A DNA stretch of 64,000 nt. Origin: Deltaproteobacteria bacterium UBA4427 (GTDB lineage: Bacteria > Myxococcota_A > UBA9160 > UBA4427). The stretch is from the NCBI GenBank assembly GCA_002390675.1, contig DGPZ01000102.1, positions 56,356-120,355 on the forward strand, read 5' to 3'. A program made the position numbers and the translations under genes. Shown here piece by piece: positions 29,626 through 38,839 of the stretch (positions within the stretch are counted from its first letter, which is position 1; every line of letters begins with the position of its first letter). The notes beneath the pieces are model-generated. The model was not told where the DNA came from. It was given only the letters and a program-made list of their open reading frames with translations, and searched no databases.

Positions 29626-30354
29626 TCAATACCTAGCGTTCGTCGTCTGGCGTAGGTACTCGCCTAGCATCATGCTCGTCGCAGCTTGCACATTGTAGCT
29701 CGGGATAAACCCTCGAGTCGGGACGCGGACGGTCACGTCCGCCGTCTCGAGCACCGCGACGGGAAGCCCTTCCGTTTCGCTGCCTAAAAAGAGACAAGCT
29801 GGACTCGCGAAATCCGTGGTCCACGGGAGCGCATCGCCACTCGTTTCGACGGCGATGATTCGGCGCCCTGCATCACGCGCCGAGATCGCCGCTTGCTCTG
29901 CCGACGCATCCAACACCGCAAGAAACCGGTCCGCACGAATGGAGACTCGTAGCGCCTCCTCGCGCTCATCCGCCTTCCAAGCCGTCTCGAGTACGACCCC
30001 CGCAGCCCCCGACACTTCCGCCGCGCGAAGAATGAAGCCGACATTCGACGGATAACGAAGCCCCGCTAGAACGAGCACAAGGCCCGGACTCTCCATCAGC
30101 TCGTCGAGGGTCGAAGGGAGGACTGGCCCGGCCACCGCGAGCGCGGCTTCCGGCTCATCCGACTCCGACATGCGACGCATTTCACGTGCGGATTCTCTCG
30201 AAACCGGAATCCCGGACGCCTCTGCCGCAGCCACGAGCGCACTCACATCAACTGATCGGTCATCCTCGCCGACGAGTACCCGCGCAAGGCTCACGCCCTC
30301 ATCGAGTGCCTTTAGAATCGAGTCGACACCGACAATACGAGCGCGACCGGCCAA
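29626..30354 (-). CDS. SpoU/TrmH-family RNA 2'-O-methyltransferase
   Basis: SAM-dependent 2'-O-methylation of rRNA or tRNA through the trefoil-knot SPOUT fold. 242 residues with an N-terminal substrate-binding part (about 1-85) and the catalytic domain. Motif 1 is YPSNVGFILRAAEVSGA with the conserved Asn and Arg; motif 2 is CLFLGSETEGLP; motif 3 is VPTRGFIPSYNVQAATSMM, where SYNVQAA replaces the usual SLNVSxA. The exact target nucleotide cannot be read from sequence. The gene starts 5 bases after the stop of the TetR gene on the same strand, so they are probably cotranscribed. It is convergent with the acyl-CoA dehydrogenase gene (gap 17 bases). Confidence 0.88.
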   Translation of the reverse strand: MAGRARIVGVDSILKALDEGVSLARVLVGEDDRSVDVSALVAAAEASGIPVSRESAREMRRMSESDEPEAALAVAGPVLPSTLDELMESPGLVLVLAGLRYPSNVGFILRAAEVSGAAGVVLETAWKADEREEALRVSIRADRFLAVLDASAEQAAISARDAGRRIIAVETSGDALPWTTDFASPACLFLGSETEGLPVAVLETADVTVRVPTRGFIPSYNVQAATSMMLGEYLRQTTNARY

Positions 30355-30359
30355 AGGGG

Positions 30360-31052
30360 TCAGTACCGAGCCTGCGCTCGTCGCGGAATCATATCGAGGA
30401 TCGCCTGAACGCTGGCCCGACGGCTTTCCATCGAGCGGGGCGACTCGTCGAAGTATGACAAGAAGACGCCGCCATCGAGCATCACGAGAATGCCCATCGC
30501 GATCGCGTGCGGATCGTGATTAGGCGGCACGATCTCCGAGATCGTCTCGGTCAGTGCTCCCCCGAAACGATTGTGAAGATCGAGCAAAGTGCGCGTCAGC
30601 CAGTCGCGAAAGTTAGGATGCTCCATGGCCCAACGAATAAAGCCGTCGACATCGCCCCGATGGGCCAGGACGAAGGTCTGATAAAGTTCGACTTGTTCCG
30701 TGAGCCGCTTCTCAGCAGGCAGCCCCGATTGATCCCGCGCCAGCGATACACGGAAGGGCTCGCAAAGACGGTTGAAGCATTCCCGAAAGAGCGACTCTTT
30801 ATCGCTGAAATGCCAGAAGACCGTTGCTCTGGAAACTTCGGCGTGGGTCGCCACCTGCGCGATCGTCGTATTGTCGTAGCCGCGAGCGAGAAAAAGCTCA
30901 GACGCAGCGGCCAGAATGCGCTCCTGGGTCGCAGCTTTGCCGGTCAGCGGCTCCGGAACCGGTTCTGTCGTGGCTTCGCTAACCGACGCTAATCGGCCGG
31001 GCCCTTGATCTTCGCGTCGCTCTGTGGACTCCAAATCGCACCTCTCTCGCAC
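30360..31052 (-). CDS. TetR-family transcriptional regulator
   Basis: 230 residues. The N-terminal helix-turn-helix (about 44-85) reads ERILAAASELFLARGYDNTT, then IAQVATHAEVSRATVFWHFS and DKESLFRECF, the classic TetR arrangement. The C-terminal ligand and dimer domain (about 95-225) is variable as usual, so the effector is unknown. Two starts fit: GTG 31052, or TTG 31034, which has GAGAGAGG 6 bases upstream. Both leave the DNA-binding domain intact. It lies just upstream of the SpoU gene, and the nearest divergent or upstream targets are lipid-type genes (SDR, acyl-CoA dehydrogenase), which TetR proteins often control. A palindrome at 31271-31291 is a candidate operator. Confidence 0.9.
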   Translation of the reverse strand: MRERCDLESTERREDQGPGRLASVSEATTEPVPEPLTGKAATQERILAAASELFLARGYDNTTIAQVATHAEVSRATVFWHFSDKESLFRECFNRLCEPFRVSLARDQSGLPAEKRLTEQVELYQTFVLAHRGDVDGFIRWAMEHPNFRDWLTRTLLDLHNRFGGALTETISEIVPPNHDPHAIAMGILVMLDGGVFLSYFDESPRSMESRRASVQAILDMIPRRAQARY

Positions 31053-31191
31053 CTCGCCCAGTGCTTAGTCTACATCCCCGCTTGCTCCGTGCTCGACCCC
31101 GTTCGGGGGTTCCACGGAACCTTTATGAGGCCGCCCACCACGCGCGAGCGTCCGCAGAATTTATGTACTTTCGCACTCGCTTGCGCGCCTC

Positions 31192-31210
31192 TTTTTTTTT
31201 TGGGGGGGGG
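31192..31210. repeat. T10-G9 homopolymer tract
   Basis: Ten T directly followed by nine G in non-coding DNA, by far the longest pure runs I noticed in the window. Such tracts are prone to slippage. It lies about 140 bases upstream of the TetR start. It could be a variable promoter element, a curved or unusual DNA structure, or a base-calling artefact. Confidence 0.8.
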
Positions 31211-31270
31211 ACGATTCAGGCTGCGGAAACCAGCTTCTGCTCATTTCAGAAATCTGTCCCGAGCCTTTGT

Positions 31271-31291
31271 CCGCAGACAACTAGTCTGCGG
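31271..31291. promoter_or_regulatory. Inverted repeat, possible operator or hairpin
   Basis: CCGCAGAC-AACTA-GTCTGCGG is a perfect 8-bp inverted repeat with a 5-base centre. Spacing and symmetry suit a dimeric regulator such as the TetR protein encoded about 220 bases downstream. Its position after the SDR stop would also suit an RNA hairpin, although no U-run follows on the minus strand. Confidence 0.45.
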
Positions 31292-31375
31292 TAACCAAGG
31301 CAAAACGGACGGACGACCTAAGTCATCCGCCCGAATTACGATGCATGTCTGATGGGTCCATGTATTCAGGGCGAC

Positions 31376-32182
31376 TTACGCCATGTACATGCCACCGTTC
31401 GCGGCAAAAACCTGGCCCGTTGTGTATCCAGAAATCATCGGACAAACCATCCCAACGACAGTTGCGGCGAGTTCCGAGGGCTCCGCAACCTTGCCCAGCA
31501 GAGTCGAGCGTTTCATGGCCTCGATGCCCTGCTCCGGCACGCCCGCGAGCATTGGCGTGTTCACAGGGCCCGGCGCGATCGCGTTGACGCGCACGCGGTA
31601 GCCCGAGAATTCGCGAGCGGTCGTGCGGGTAACGGACTCGATCGCGCCCTTGGCGGCGGTGTAGTCGACCTGCCCGACGTTGCCATTGCGGGCGGAGACT
31701 GAGGAAAAATTAACGATGAACCGGTTTACGCCGTCATCGAGGGGCTCGTTTCCATTTGCCTTGAAGAGCGGATGCCAATGCTGGCTCGCGATCTCTCGCG
31801 TAAACAGGAACGTGCCACCGAGATGAACCGACATCACGAGATTGAAATCGTCGTAGCTCTTCTTCGTGATTCGTGCGTCGCGGGTGATGCCTGCGACGTT
31901 CACGACTCCGTTGATACAGTCGCTCACCTCGAGAACCTGAGAAACGGCGCGCACGACGTCTTCTTCTTTGGAGACGTTCGCGGGTACGATGATCGGGGAA
32001 ACCGCAGCGTCTTCGATTTTTGCTTTCGCTTCTTCGAGGCGGCCGGCGTCGAGATCGACCATCGCTACCTGCGCGCCGTGGCGTGCGAGCGCTTCGACGA
32101 CAGCAAATCCGATGCCTTGGGCGGCGCCGGTCACAATATGAGTTTCGCCGAGAAATGCGTTTTCACGCAGGATCAGATCCAT
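31376..32182 (-). CDS. Short-chain dehydrogenase/reductase, FabG-like
   Basis: NAD(P)-dependent oxidoreductase, probably acting on a 3-oxo/3-hydroxyacyl or other secondary alcohol substrate. 268 residues from ATG 32182, which has GGTAGGA 3-4 bases upstream; the longer frame to 32287 adds residues outside the fold. Cofactor loop: THIVTGAAQGIGFAVVEALA. Asp in AMVDLDAGRL suggests NAD preference. The NNAG-equivalent is NVAG (GVVNVAGITRDA). The catalytic triad is visible: NFSSVSARNGNVGQ with Ser, then DYTAAKGAIE with Tyr-x3-Lys. The C-terminus (GQVFAANGGMYMA) matches FabG-type SDRs. No partner genes for fatty-acid synthesis are adjacent, so the substrate is open. Confidence 0.92.
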   Translation of the reverse strand: MDLILRENAFLGETHIVTGAAQGIGFAVVEALARHGAQVAMVDLDAGRLEEAKAKIEDAAVSPIIVPANVSKEEDVVRAVSQVLEVSDCINGVVNVAGITRDARITKKSYDDFNLVMSVHLGGTFLFTREIASQHWHPLFKANGNEPLDDGVNRFIVNFSSVSARNGNVGQVDYTAAKGAIESVTRTTAREFSGYRVRVNAIAPGPVNTPMLAGVPEQGIEAMKRSTLLGKVAEPSELAATVVGMVCPMISGYTTGQVFAANGGMYMA

Positions 32183-32335
32183 TTTCCTACCTTGAGTTTC
32201 GTCGTACGCGGCGTTCTTCGACGCCGCCCAACTGAGTAAAAAGAGATGCCCACACACAAGCGAGTCGCTGCCGACCACTGGCACCAAATAAAAAGGACTG
32301 AGACCAGAAGGAATCAGGCACCGGGCTGAACCCGT

Positions 32336-32992
32336 TCAGTCCGTTGCTAGGCCGATCGGACAGCTCACGCCGGTTCCCGCTAAGCTGCAGTAGCCGTTCG
32401 GGTTTTTGGCAAGATATTGCTGATGATATTCCTCGGCGAAATAGTATTCGGGCACCTCGCAGATCTCCGTCGTGATCTCACCGAAACCCGCCGCCGTCAG
32501 TTTTTTCTGGTACGCGTCGCGGGACGCAAGCACGAGGTTCTTCTGCTTGTCGTCGTAGTAGTAGAGGCCAGAGCGATACTGGGTGCCGGCGTCATTCCCC
32601 TGGCGCATCCCCTGCGTCGGATCATGGTTTTCCCAGAACAGCGTCAACATCGCTTCATAGTTTGTAACCGAGAGATCGAAGATCGCACGCACCGCTTCGG
32701 TATGTCCCGTGCGGCCGGTGCAGACTTCTTCGTAGGTCGGATTCGGGGTGATACCGTTTACGTATCCCACGGACGTACTGATCACGCCGGGCGCTTCCCA
32801 GAACTTTCGTTCAACGCCCCAGAAGCAACCCATCGCAACCATGATTTGTCCGAAGCCCGTGAAATCCGCTTCGAGCGGTTCTCCCGTGATGACGTGCGTC
32901 GTGGGAATGGGCATCCGCGCGAGGCGACCCGGCAGGGCGTCATCCGCGCTCACAATTTCGAGCTTCTTTCCAAGACTTCCGAACAGCGCCAT
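32336..32992 (-). CDS. msrA: Peptide methionine-(S)-sulfoxide reductase MsrA
   Basis: Repairs methionine-S-sulfoxide in proteins using thioredoxin-type reductant. 218 residues, close to E. coli MsrA. The catalytic motif GCFWGVERKFWEAPGV contains the nucleophilic Cys; TGRTGHTEAVRAIFD and YYYDDKQKNLVLAS follow. Resolving cysteines are in the C-terminal tail NGYCSLAGTGVSCPIG, as in the three-cysteine form. ATG 32992 has GGAGG 4 bases upstream; the frame extends to 33073, but those residues are Arg/Gly-rich and not family-like. It is divergent from xth, which repairs oxidised DNA, across a 168-base region. Shared oxidative-stress control is plausible but not shown. Confidence 0.95.
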   Translation of the reverse strand: MALFGSLGKKLEIVSADDALPGRLARMPIPTTHVITGEPLEADFTGFGQIMVAMGCFWGVERKFWEAPGVISTSVGYVNGITPNPTYEEVCTGRTGHTEAVRAIFDLSVTNYEAMLTLFWENHDPTQGMRQGNDAGTQYRSGLYYYDDKQKNLVLASRDAYQKKLTAAGFGEITTEICEVPEYYFAEEYHQQYLAKNPNGYCSLAGTGVSCPIGLATD

Positions 32993-33160
32993 GTCGCCTC
33001 CAACCGCCCAATTGCGGCGACGGGAGAATAAGGCTTCACGGCCCTCGCCGCCGCCCAGGCGGGGTGACTGCATGATACGCTCCTCCTCCCGGCAAATTTT
33101 CGGGGGTCCTAGACCCGCGGCCGGCGCGCAAATTCCGAGGCAAAAGAAGGAGAACTGGCT

Positions 33161-33952
33161 GTGCAGATCGCGACCTGGAATATCAACGGACTCCGAGCAC
33201 GGATGGATTACATCAAGCTGTGGCTCGAAGAGCGGCAGCCCGACGTCGTAGGCCTCCAGGAACTAAAGATGGAGGACGGAAAAGTTCCCCTCGCCGAATT
33301 TGAGGCTCTCGGATATCGGTGCGTGACTCATGGCCAGAAGAGCTGGAACGGCGTGGCGATCCTCTCCCGACTGCCGATCGAGCATTTGGAGTCCGGTCTC
33401 CCGGGCCAGGAGGAATTCGGTTCGCGCCTGATTCGCGCGCGGGTCGGTGAGGGCGACGCCGCGGTCGACTTCACGACGCTCTACTGCCCGAATGGGAAAA
33501 ATCTCGAGCACGGCGACTACGGACGAAAACTCACCTGGTTCGACTCGCTCAGGGAGTGGGCGGCATCATTCGTTGCGAAAGATCAGAGCGTCGTTCTATG
33601 CGGCGACTTCAACATCGTCCCCACCAGTCTCGACACATGGGATGAGTCTTCACACGCGGGCGGCATCTTTCATACGGATGAAGAGCGCGCGCGCATGTCC
33701 GCCATCATCGACCTGGGACTTACGGACCTCTACCGCGAGCGAGAGCCCGACACGCAGGCATTCAGCTGGTGGGACTACCGCGGTGGCTCGTTCCATCGTA
33801 AACACGGCCTCCGAATCGACTTCCTGCTCGGAACACCAGCGGTCGTCAAACGACTTCGCAAGGTCGAAATCGACCGCGACTTTCGCAAAAAGAAAGATGG
33901 CCTAACAGCATCTGATCACGCGCCTGTGATCGCGCACCTGGATGTCGGCTAA
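33161..33952 (+). CDS. xth: Exodeoxyribonuclease III / AP endonuclease
   Basis: Cleaves DNA at abasic sites and removes 3'-blocking groups in base-excision repair. 263 residues, the usual size. Family motifs in order: IATWNINGLRARMDYI, VVGLQELKMEDGK (metal-binding Glu), WNGVAILSR, TLYCPNGKN, VVLCGDFNIVPTSLD (Asp-Asn), GLRIDFLLGT and TASDHAPVIAHLD (catalytic Asp-His). It begins with GTG at 33161, preceded by AAGGAG at about 8 bases. The following 270 bases to 34224 hold no gene; one AGGGCC/GGCCCT inverted pair near 33990-34010 may be part of a terminator. Confidence 0.95.
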   Translation: MQIATWNINGLRARMDYIKLWLEERQPDVVGLQELKMEDGKVPLAEFEALGYRCVTHGQKSWNGVAILSRLPIEHLESGLPGQEEFGSRLIRARVGEGDAAVDFTTLYCPNGKNLEHGDYGRKLTWFDSLREWAASFVAKDQSVVLCGDFNIVPTSLDTWDESSHAGGIFHTDEERARMSAIIDLGLTDLYREREPDTQAFSWWDYRGGSFHRKHGLRIDFLLGTPAVVKRLRKVEIDRDFRKKKDGLTASDHAPVIAHLDVG

Positions 33953-34224
33953 AGCACGACGAAGCCCTACTTACACCACGATAAGGGCCACGCGAAGCGA
34001 AGGGCCCTAACATGCGAGGCTCTAGGAGCCGCCGAGCCTGCGGAATACTTCGCAGAAGGATTCCGCGACACCGCCTAAATTAACGGAACCCATACGAGTC
34101 GGTAGGCGCAAATAAATCTTCTCAGCACCCGCGACACCACGAGCTGAGAGTTCGCCGGGAAGAACGCCTCCGATGACGACGCGACCTGCTCAGGCAACAC
34201 GCTCGCCGACCAGCCAAGCCGCGC

Positions 34225-35910
34225 CTACTCTCGACGTGCGACTAGCACGTCACGAATATCCTTCTTCAGGATTTTCCCGGACGCGTTTCGCGGCAGCGGT
34301 TCATCCGACAACTCCACGATCGTCGGGATCTTGAACTTCGCGAGCTTGGCCGCGACATGCTCGAGCAGCGCATCAACATCGAGGGGATGCCCTTTCTTCG
34401 GCATAATCGCGACGGCCACCTCTTCGCCAAGCCGGTTATGGGGCATCCCGAAAACCGCTGCTTCGTGAACAGCTTCGAATTCGTAGATCACCGCTTCGAC
34501 TTCGGCGCAGTAGATGTTCTCGCCAGCACGAAGAACCATATCCTTCGCGCGATCCTCGACGAAGACAAAACCTTCCTCGTCAATGCGCCCGAGATCCCCG
34601 CTCTTTAGCCAGCCTCCGACGATCGTATCCGCCGTCGCGCTAGCCTTGTTCCAATAGCCGCGTATCAGGTTCGGCCCGCGGAAGCAGATCTCACCTACTT
34701 CGCCGGGTCCGAGGGGATTCATATCTTCGTCGAAACATTTCACTTCGAGAATCGGCACCGCGCGCCCAGAACTGCGCGGCTTCCGAATATAGTCATCGCC
34801 ACTATTCTGCGGACCGTAGGCGTTAGTTTCGGTCATGCCATAACCAAGGCCCGGGCGAGCACGCTTGAAGCTTTTATCGACGCGGCTCACTATCTCCGGA
34901 GGGGCAGGAGCGCCGCCGCCGCCGACCGAAGCAAGGCTCGAAGTATCCCGAGACTCGAAGTCCGGAGATTCTAAGAGATCGATGGTCATAGTGGGCACGC
35001 CCACGAATTGCGTGACGCGTTCGCGTTCGACTAACTCGAGCGCGCGCTCCGGCGTCCACTTGTACATGATCACCAGCTTAATGCCGTTGACGAAGCAGGA
35101 CATCATGACAGGGACAAGTCCGGTCACGTGGAAGAGCGGGACCGCAAGAATAAAGCACGCCTCGAAGGGATTAGGCTCCTTCGGCGGCTGCGTCATGACG
35201 CCGACGATCGCTCGACATGCGAAGGCCCGAAGCGCATTCAGAACCGCGTAGTGCGACGAAACCGCACCTTTCGGAAACCCCGTCGTGCCACTCGTGTAGA
35301 GTATCGTCGCGTCATCTTCCTCGTTCACTTCGACGTCGGGCATCGAGGCCCCAGCCGTCAGCACGTCTTCAAAACGATCGACGCCCGCCGGAAGTTCACC
35401 CTCATGACGAACACAAATCGCCTTTACACCGAACTTTTCAAGCGAAGCCTCGGCCGTTCGTGCGCGTTCGATGTCAGCCATCAACACCTTAGCGCCACTG
35501 TCCTCGAGGCCGTAGGCCATCTCCTCCGCTGTCCACCAAGCATTCATGCAGACTGCGATTCCTCCGACGGAAGTCACCGCGGCGAACGTAAAAATCCACT
35601 CGGGGTAGTTCCGCATGGCGATCGCAACGCGGTCACCCTTCGCCACGCCGTACCGATTCACGAGCGCGTCGGCTATTTCATCAACCCGCGCCATCACCTG
35701 CGAAAAGGTCCAGGTCTCGTCTTCATAAACGAGGAAGGTCTTGTCGCCGTGCAGCCGCGATTCATCAAAGGCCTGGCGCAGAGAGCTCTGAATATTCTTG
35801 AAGACCTTGAGTGTCTGACCGTCGATCTCTCGTTCGGCGATCTCAAAGGGCGAACCCTCCGCAGTCGTTAGGGCCGCGATCGCTTGGTCAAAATTCGGTA
35901 CTTCGGACAT
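34225..35910 (-). CDS. Acyl-CoA synthetase (AMP-forming)
   Basis: Activates a carboxylic acid to its CoA thioester through an acyl-adenylate. 561 residues. The P-loop is LYTSGTTGFPKGAVSSHYA. The A5 motif is GYGMTETNAYGP. The A7-A8 region is LKSGDLGRIDEEGFVFVEDR with DMVLRAGENIYCAEVEAVIY. The catalytic A10 Lys is in PRNASGKILKKDIRD. These make it a class-I adenylating enzyme of the fatty/aromatic acyl-CoA ligase group; chain length cannot be inferred safely. It starts at ATG 35910 (MSEVPNFDQ). Substrate supply may link to the nearby acyl-CoA dehydrogenase, SDR and thiolase-like genes, though none is cotranscribed with it. Confidence 0.94.
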   Translation of the reverse strand: MSEVPNFDQAIAALTTAEGSPFEIAEREIDGQTLKVFKNIQSSLRQAFDESRLHGDKTFLVYEDETWTFSQVMARVDEIADALVNRYGVAKGDRVAIAMRNYPEWIFTFAAVTSVGGIAVCMNAWWTAEEMAYGLEDSGAKVLMADIERARTAEASLEKFGVKAICVRHEGELPAGVDRFEDVLTAGASMPDVEVNEEDDATILYTSGTTGFPKGAVSSHYAVLNALRAFACRAIVGVMTQPPKEPNPFEACFILAVPLFHVTGLVPVMMSCFVNGIKLVIMYKWTPERALELVERERVTQFVGVPTMTIDLLESPDFESRDTSSLASVGGGGAPAPPEIVSRVDKSFKRARPGLGYGMTETNAYGPQNSGDDYIRKPRSSGRAVPILEVKCFDEDMNPLGPGEVGEICFRGPNLIRGYWNKASATADTIVGGWLKSGDLGRIDEEGFVFVEDRAKDMVLRAGENIYCAEVEAVIYEFEAVHEAAVFGMPHNRLGEEVAVAIMPKKGHPLDVDALLEHVAAKLAKFKIPTIVELSDEPLPRNASGKILKKDIRDVLVARRE

Positions 35911-35997
35911 CTCGCTTCTAACCTCTTTTACTGATATTTATTAAGAAACCATCGCACCCAGCGCCCCGTCCGCACCCGATGTTCTTAGGACCGGCGG

Positions 35998-36822
35998 TCA
36001 GACGCCGAACCCGAGCCAAAGACCGATCGAGATCGAGCCCGCTGCACTCGCCAAGCGCATCCCGGTGAACGCATTTTGGCGCCTAGAACGGCTCAGCGAT
36101 CCCGCGACATAGGCCATAGCACCACTCGCAACCGCCATAGCGACCGCGACGCCCAGCCCAAATAAGAGTAGATAGGTAAAACCCCGCGCGGGCGACTCAG
36201 CGCTGGCTGGCAAGAGGGCCAATATGGGCCCCGAACCCGCGAGTCCGTGAAGCGCGCCGATAAGAGAAGGTCCATGTGTCGCTGGCACATGCTCATGCTG
36301 GTGGCGATCTCGCCCGGGGTGCGCCAATTCACCTTGATGGGAATGCCAATGCGCGTGAGACCGCAAGCCATCGTGCTGATGAAAATGGAGGTGGCTGCGC
36401 TGTCTATAAAGTCGAATCAGCGCACTGATTCCCAAGAAAACCATCACACCGCCCACCAGGTGCTCGGCAATCTGACTCCAAGCCTCGGGCATCGACTGGC
36501 CTAGGGCCACAAAAACTGCGCCGACCAACATCAAGACAACGCCATGCCCGAAAGCCCACCGGAGCCCAATGCGAAGGCCCCGTGGAACATCTCTATTCAT
36601 GCCTCTGCTGACGCCGATTCTGGGGGGTGAGTGAATCGCCTCATCGGCCCGCGGCTCTTCTGAGGGCGCCTCCGTAGCAAAAACGGAGAGTGCCATGACA
36701 TGATCGGCGTCTAAGGCGTGTAACAGGCCCACCCCAAATGAAATCAGAAACCAGCCCTCAACGGCCAGCGGGACTTTGAGAGCTTCGATCATCCTTGCGA
36801 ATTCGGGCAGCGATTCCAACAC
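35998..36822 (-). CDS. NiCoT/RcnA-like nickel-cobalt transporter family membrane protein
   Basis: About 274 residues of membrane protein. The signature of nickel/cobalt transporters, His-Ala-x-Asp-Ala-Asp-His, is visible in LLHALDADHVMALSVFA. A second conserved helix pair is RWAFGHGVVLMLVGAVFVAL, and IGALHGLAGSGPILALLPAS follows. Between them is a cytosolic or periplasmic His-rich loop (HLHFHQHDGLRSHAHWHSHQ, then HPGRDRHQHEHV), typical of metal-handling loops. The GTG at 36822 (or TTG 36819) has GAGGAG 4-7 bases upstream; the long frame to 36936 lacks such a signal. Uptake versus export cannot be decided. It lies divergent to the tungsten-enzyme gene 37108; no nickel enzyme is seen in the window. 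Confidence 0.85.
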   Translation of the reverse strand: MLESLPEFARMIEALKVPLAVEGWFLISFGVGLLHALDADHVMALSVFATEAPSEEPRADEAIHSPPRIGVSRGMNRDVPRGLRIGLRWAFGHGVVLMLVGAVFVALGQSMPEAWSQIAEHLVGGVMVFLGISALIRLYRQRSHLHFHQHDGLRSHAHWHSHQGELAHPGRDRHQHEHVPATHGPSLIGALHGLAGSGPILALLPASAESPARGFTYLLLFGLGVAVAMAVASGAMAYVAGSLSRSRRQNAFTGMRLASAAGSISIGLWLGFGV

Positions 36823-37107
36823 GAAACTCCTCGGATCGAGCGCACGACCACGGGTAGTTGAGACGGCCGACGATAGCCCTTTCGGCTCTCCGGCCACGCG
36901 AAACCCCGTTTCCAAAACGAAAGAATGAGACCACAAGACGATTGACGCCTCGGCTCGACCTTTCCATCATGGAGAACTTCGGTTTAGTGACATTGGCCTG
37001 GATGAATTCAGACCCCTCGAGGGTCTGCGCCCTGCACATCTCATCTCGACTGAAGTCATCGCGGATCCCGCTTACGTTCAGGAACCAATCAAAAGGAGAC
37101 CGTCACC

Positions 37108-38835
37108 ATGGGTGATCAGCTAATTCGAGTCGACATGACGAACCTAACGGCAACCGTCGAGGACTTCCCCGACAAGTGGAAAATGCTCGGAGGCCGTTCG
37201 CTTTCCGCGCGGATCCTCGTGGAAGAATGCGAACCGACCTGCGACCCCCTCGGTCCCGAAAACTTGCTTGTCCTAGCCCCCGGCGTACTTTCCGGCACGG
37301 CAGCCCCGACTTCAGGCCGCATGTCCGTCGGCGGCAAGAGCCCCCTCACGGGCGGCATCAAAGAAGCCAATGCCGGCGGCAACCCCGCGCAGGACATGAT
37401 GAAGCTCGGCTTCCGCGTGATCATTGTTTCCGGACAGCCAGCTGATCGCGAAGCACGTTATGCACTCGACGTATTAGGCGACGACGTTTCAATCAAGGAA
37501 GTCCCCGACTGCAAGGGCATGTGGAATTACGCGCTCATAGAGCATCTCGCGAAGAGCTATACCGCGAACGCATCCTTTGTCTCGATCGGACCAGCGGGTG
37601 AGCGAATGATGCGCGGCGCTTCGGTCTGCTGCACGGACCAAGATGACGAAAGGCGCCCGGCACGGCACGCAGCCCGCGGTGGACTCGGCGCCGTCATGGG
37701 CGCAAAGGGACTCAAGTACGTCGCTGTCGACGCCGGCAAGACGGGCGTTCGGCACGGCGCGGACAAGAAGGCCTTCATGGCGCTCTGCAAGGGGATGTCG
37801 AAGACCTATCTCGGTGGCCCGCAGCCCATGCAATACGGCACGAGTCCTTCGGTCGACATGGCCCAGATGCTGCACACCTTCCCCTACAAAAACCGTGTCG
37901 AGGGCCAGAGCCCCGATGCTGCAACCCTCACGGGAACAGGAATCATCGAGAGCTTCGAGGAACGCGGCGGCGGCATGCATAACTGCATGACGGGCTGCAT
38001 CGTCTCGTGCTCAAACGTCGTGCACGACGTCGACGGCAACTATAAGACCTCCGCCCTCGAGTTTGAAACGCTGACGCTTCTTGGGGCTAACTGCGCGGTT
38101 GATACTTGGGACAAGGTCGCTTCCCTTGACCGCCTTTGCGACGAGGTTGGACTCGACACGATCGAGACAGGAGCTGCGATCGGAATCCTGATGGATTCCG
38201 GCGGCATGGAATGGGGCGACAACGAGGCAATGGAGAAGCTGATCGCGGAAGTCGCGTCGGGCAGCGACCGCGCCGATATGATCGGGCACGGCGCAGACGC
38301 GACCGGCAAAGCCACCGGCCATCACCGGATCCCGACGGTCCACGGACAAGCGATTCCTGCTTGGGACCCCCGGCCGCTCAAGGCAACGGGTGTCACCTAC
38401 GTGACGAGTGCCATGGGCGCGGATCACACGGCCGGCCTCGTCGTCAACCCTGGAGCCACTCCCGACCAGCTCGCACGACTATCCCAGGAGCAGCAGCATA
38501 TCAACGCTTCGATCGATGCCTCGGGATTCTGCATGTTCTTGATGCCTAACATGGAGCAGATTCGCGAGTTCTACTCCGCGTTCTTCGGCGAGGAGATCAC
38601 CCGCGAGCGCTTCCTCGACCTCACCTGGCAATGCCTCGCAGACGAATGGGAATTCAACAAGCGCGCCGGCTGGACAAAAGCCGACGACAAGATGCCCCAG
38701 TGTATGCAGGAAGATGCTGTTGGCCCCGAAGGCGCCAAGGTCGTATTCGACGTTGACGACGATGTCATTCAGGCGACCTACGAGCGCATGATCGAACCCA
38801 CCGAAGAAGTCTTCGCCAAGATGGGAGCTGCATAA
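37108..38835 (+). CDS. Aldehyde:ferredoxin oxidoreductase family (tungsten/molybdopterin) enzyme
   Basis: AOR-family enzyme, oxidising an aldehyde to an acid or the reverse with ferredoxin, using a bis-pterin W or Mo cofactor and one 4Fe-4S cluster. 575 residues. N-terminal pterin region: LGGRSLSARILVEE, TSGRMSVGGKSPLTGGI and EANAGGNPAQDMMKLGF. ARGGLGAVMGAKGLKYVAV is highly typical. Cluster cysteines: CMTGCIVSC in the middle and the distal Cys in SIDASGFCMF. ATG 37108 has AAGGAG about 10 bases upstream. The sulfotransferase gene begins only 4 bases after its stop, so they form one transcript. No ferredoxin or cofactor-synthesis gene is adjacent. A benzoyl-CoA-reductase-like role, also found in this fold, is not excluded. 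Confidence 0.93.
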   Translation: MGDQLIRVDMTNLTATVEDFPDKWKMLGGRSLSARILVEECEPTCDPLGPENLLVLAPGVLSGTAAPTSGRMSVGGKSPLTGGIKEANAGGNPAQDMMKLGFRVIIVSGQPADREARYALDVLGDDVSIKEVPDCKGMWNYALIEHLAKSYTANASFVSIGPAGERMMRGASVCCTDQDDERRPARHAARGGLGAVMGAKGLKYVAVDAGKTGVRHGADKKAFMALCKGMSKTYLGGPQPMQYGTSPSVDMAQMLHTFPYKNRVEGQSPDAATLTGTGIIESFEERGGGMHNCMTGCIVSCSNVVHDVDGNYKTSALEFETLTLLGANCAVDTWDKVASLDRLCDEVGLDTIETGAAIGILMDSGGMEWGDNEAMEKLIAEVASGSDRADMIGHGADATGKATGHHRIPTVHGQAIPAWDPRPLKATGVTYVTSAMGADHTAGLVVNPGATPDQLARLSQEQQHINASIDASGFCMFLMPNMEQIREFYSAFFGEEITRERFLDLTWQCLADEWEFNKRAGWTKADDKMPQCMQEDAVGPEGAKVVFDVDDDVIQATYERMIEPTEEVFAKMGAA

Positions 38836-38839
38836 CATC

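Larger units (their letters stand above)
31053..31375. other. Intergenic region upstream of the TetR gene
   Basis: 323 bases without a credible gene, between the stop of the SDR gene and the start of the TetR gene, both minus-strand. It holds a T10G9 homopolymer tract (31192-31210) and an 8-bp palindrome (31271-31291). The TetR promoter should lie here. Confidence 0.5.
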
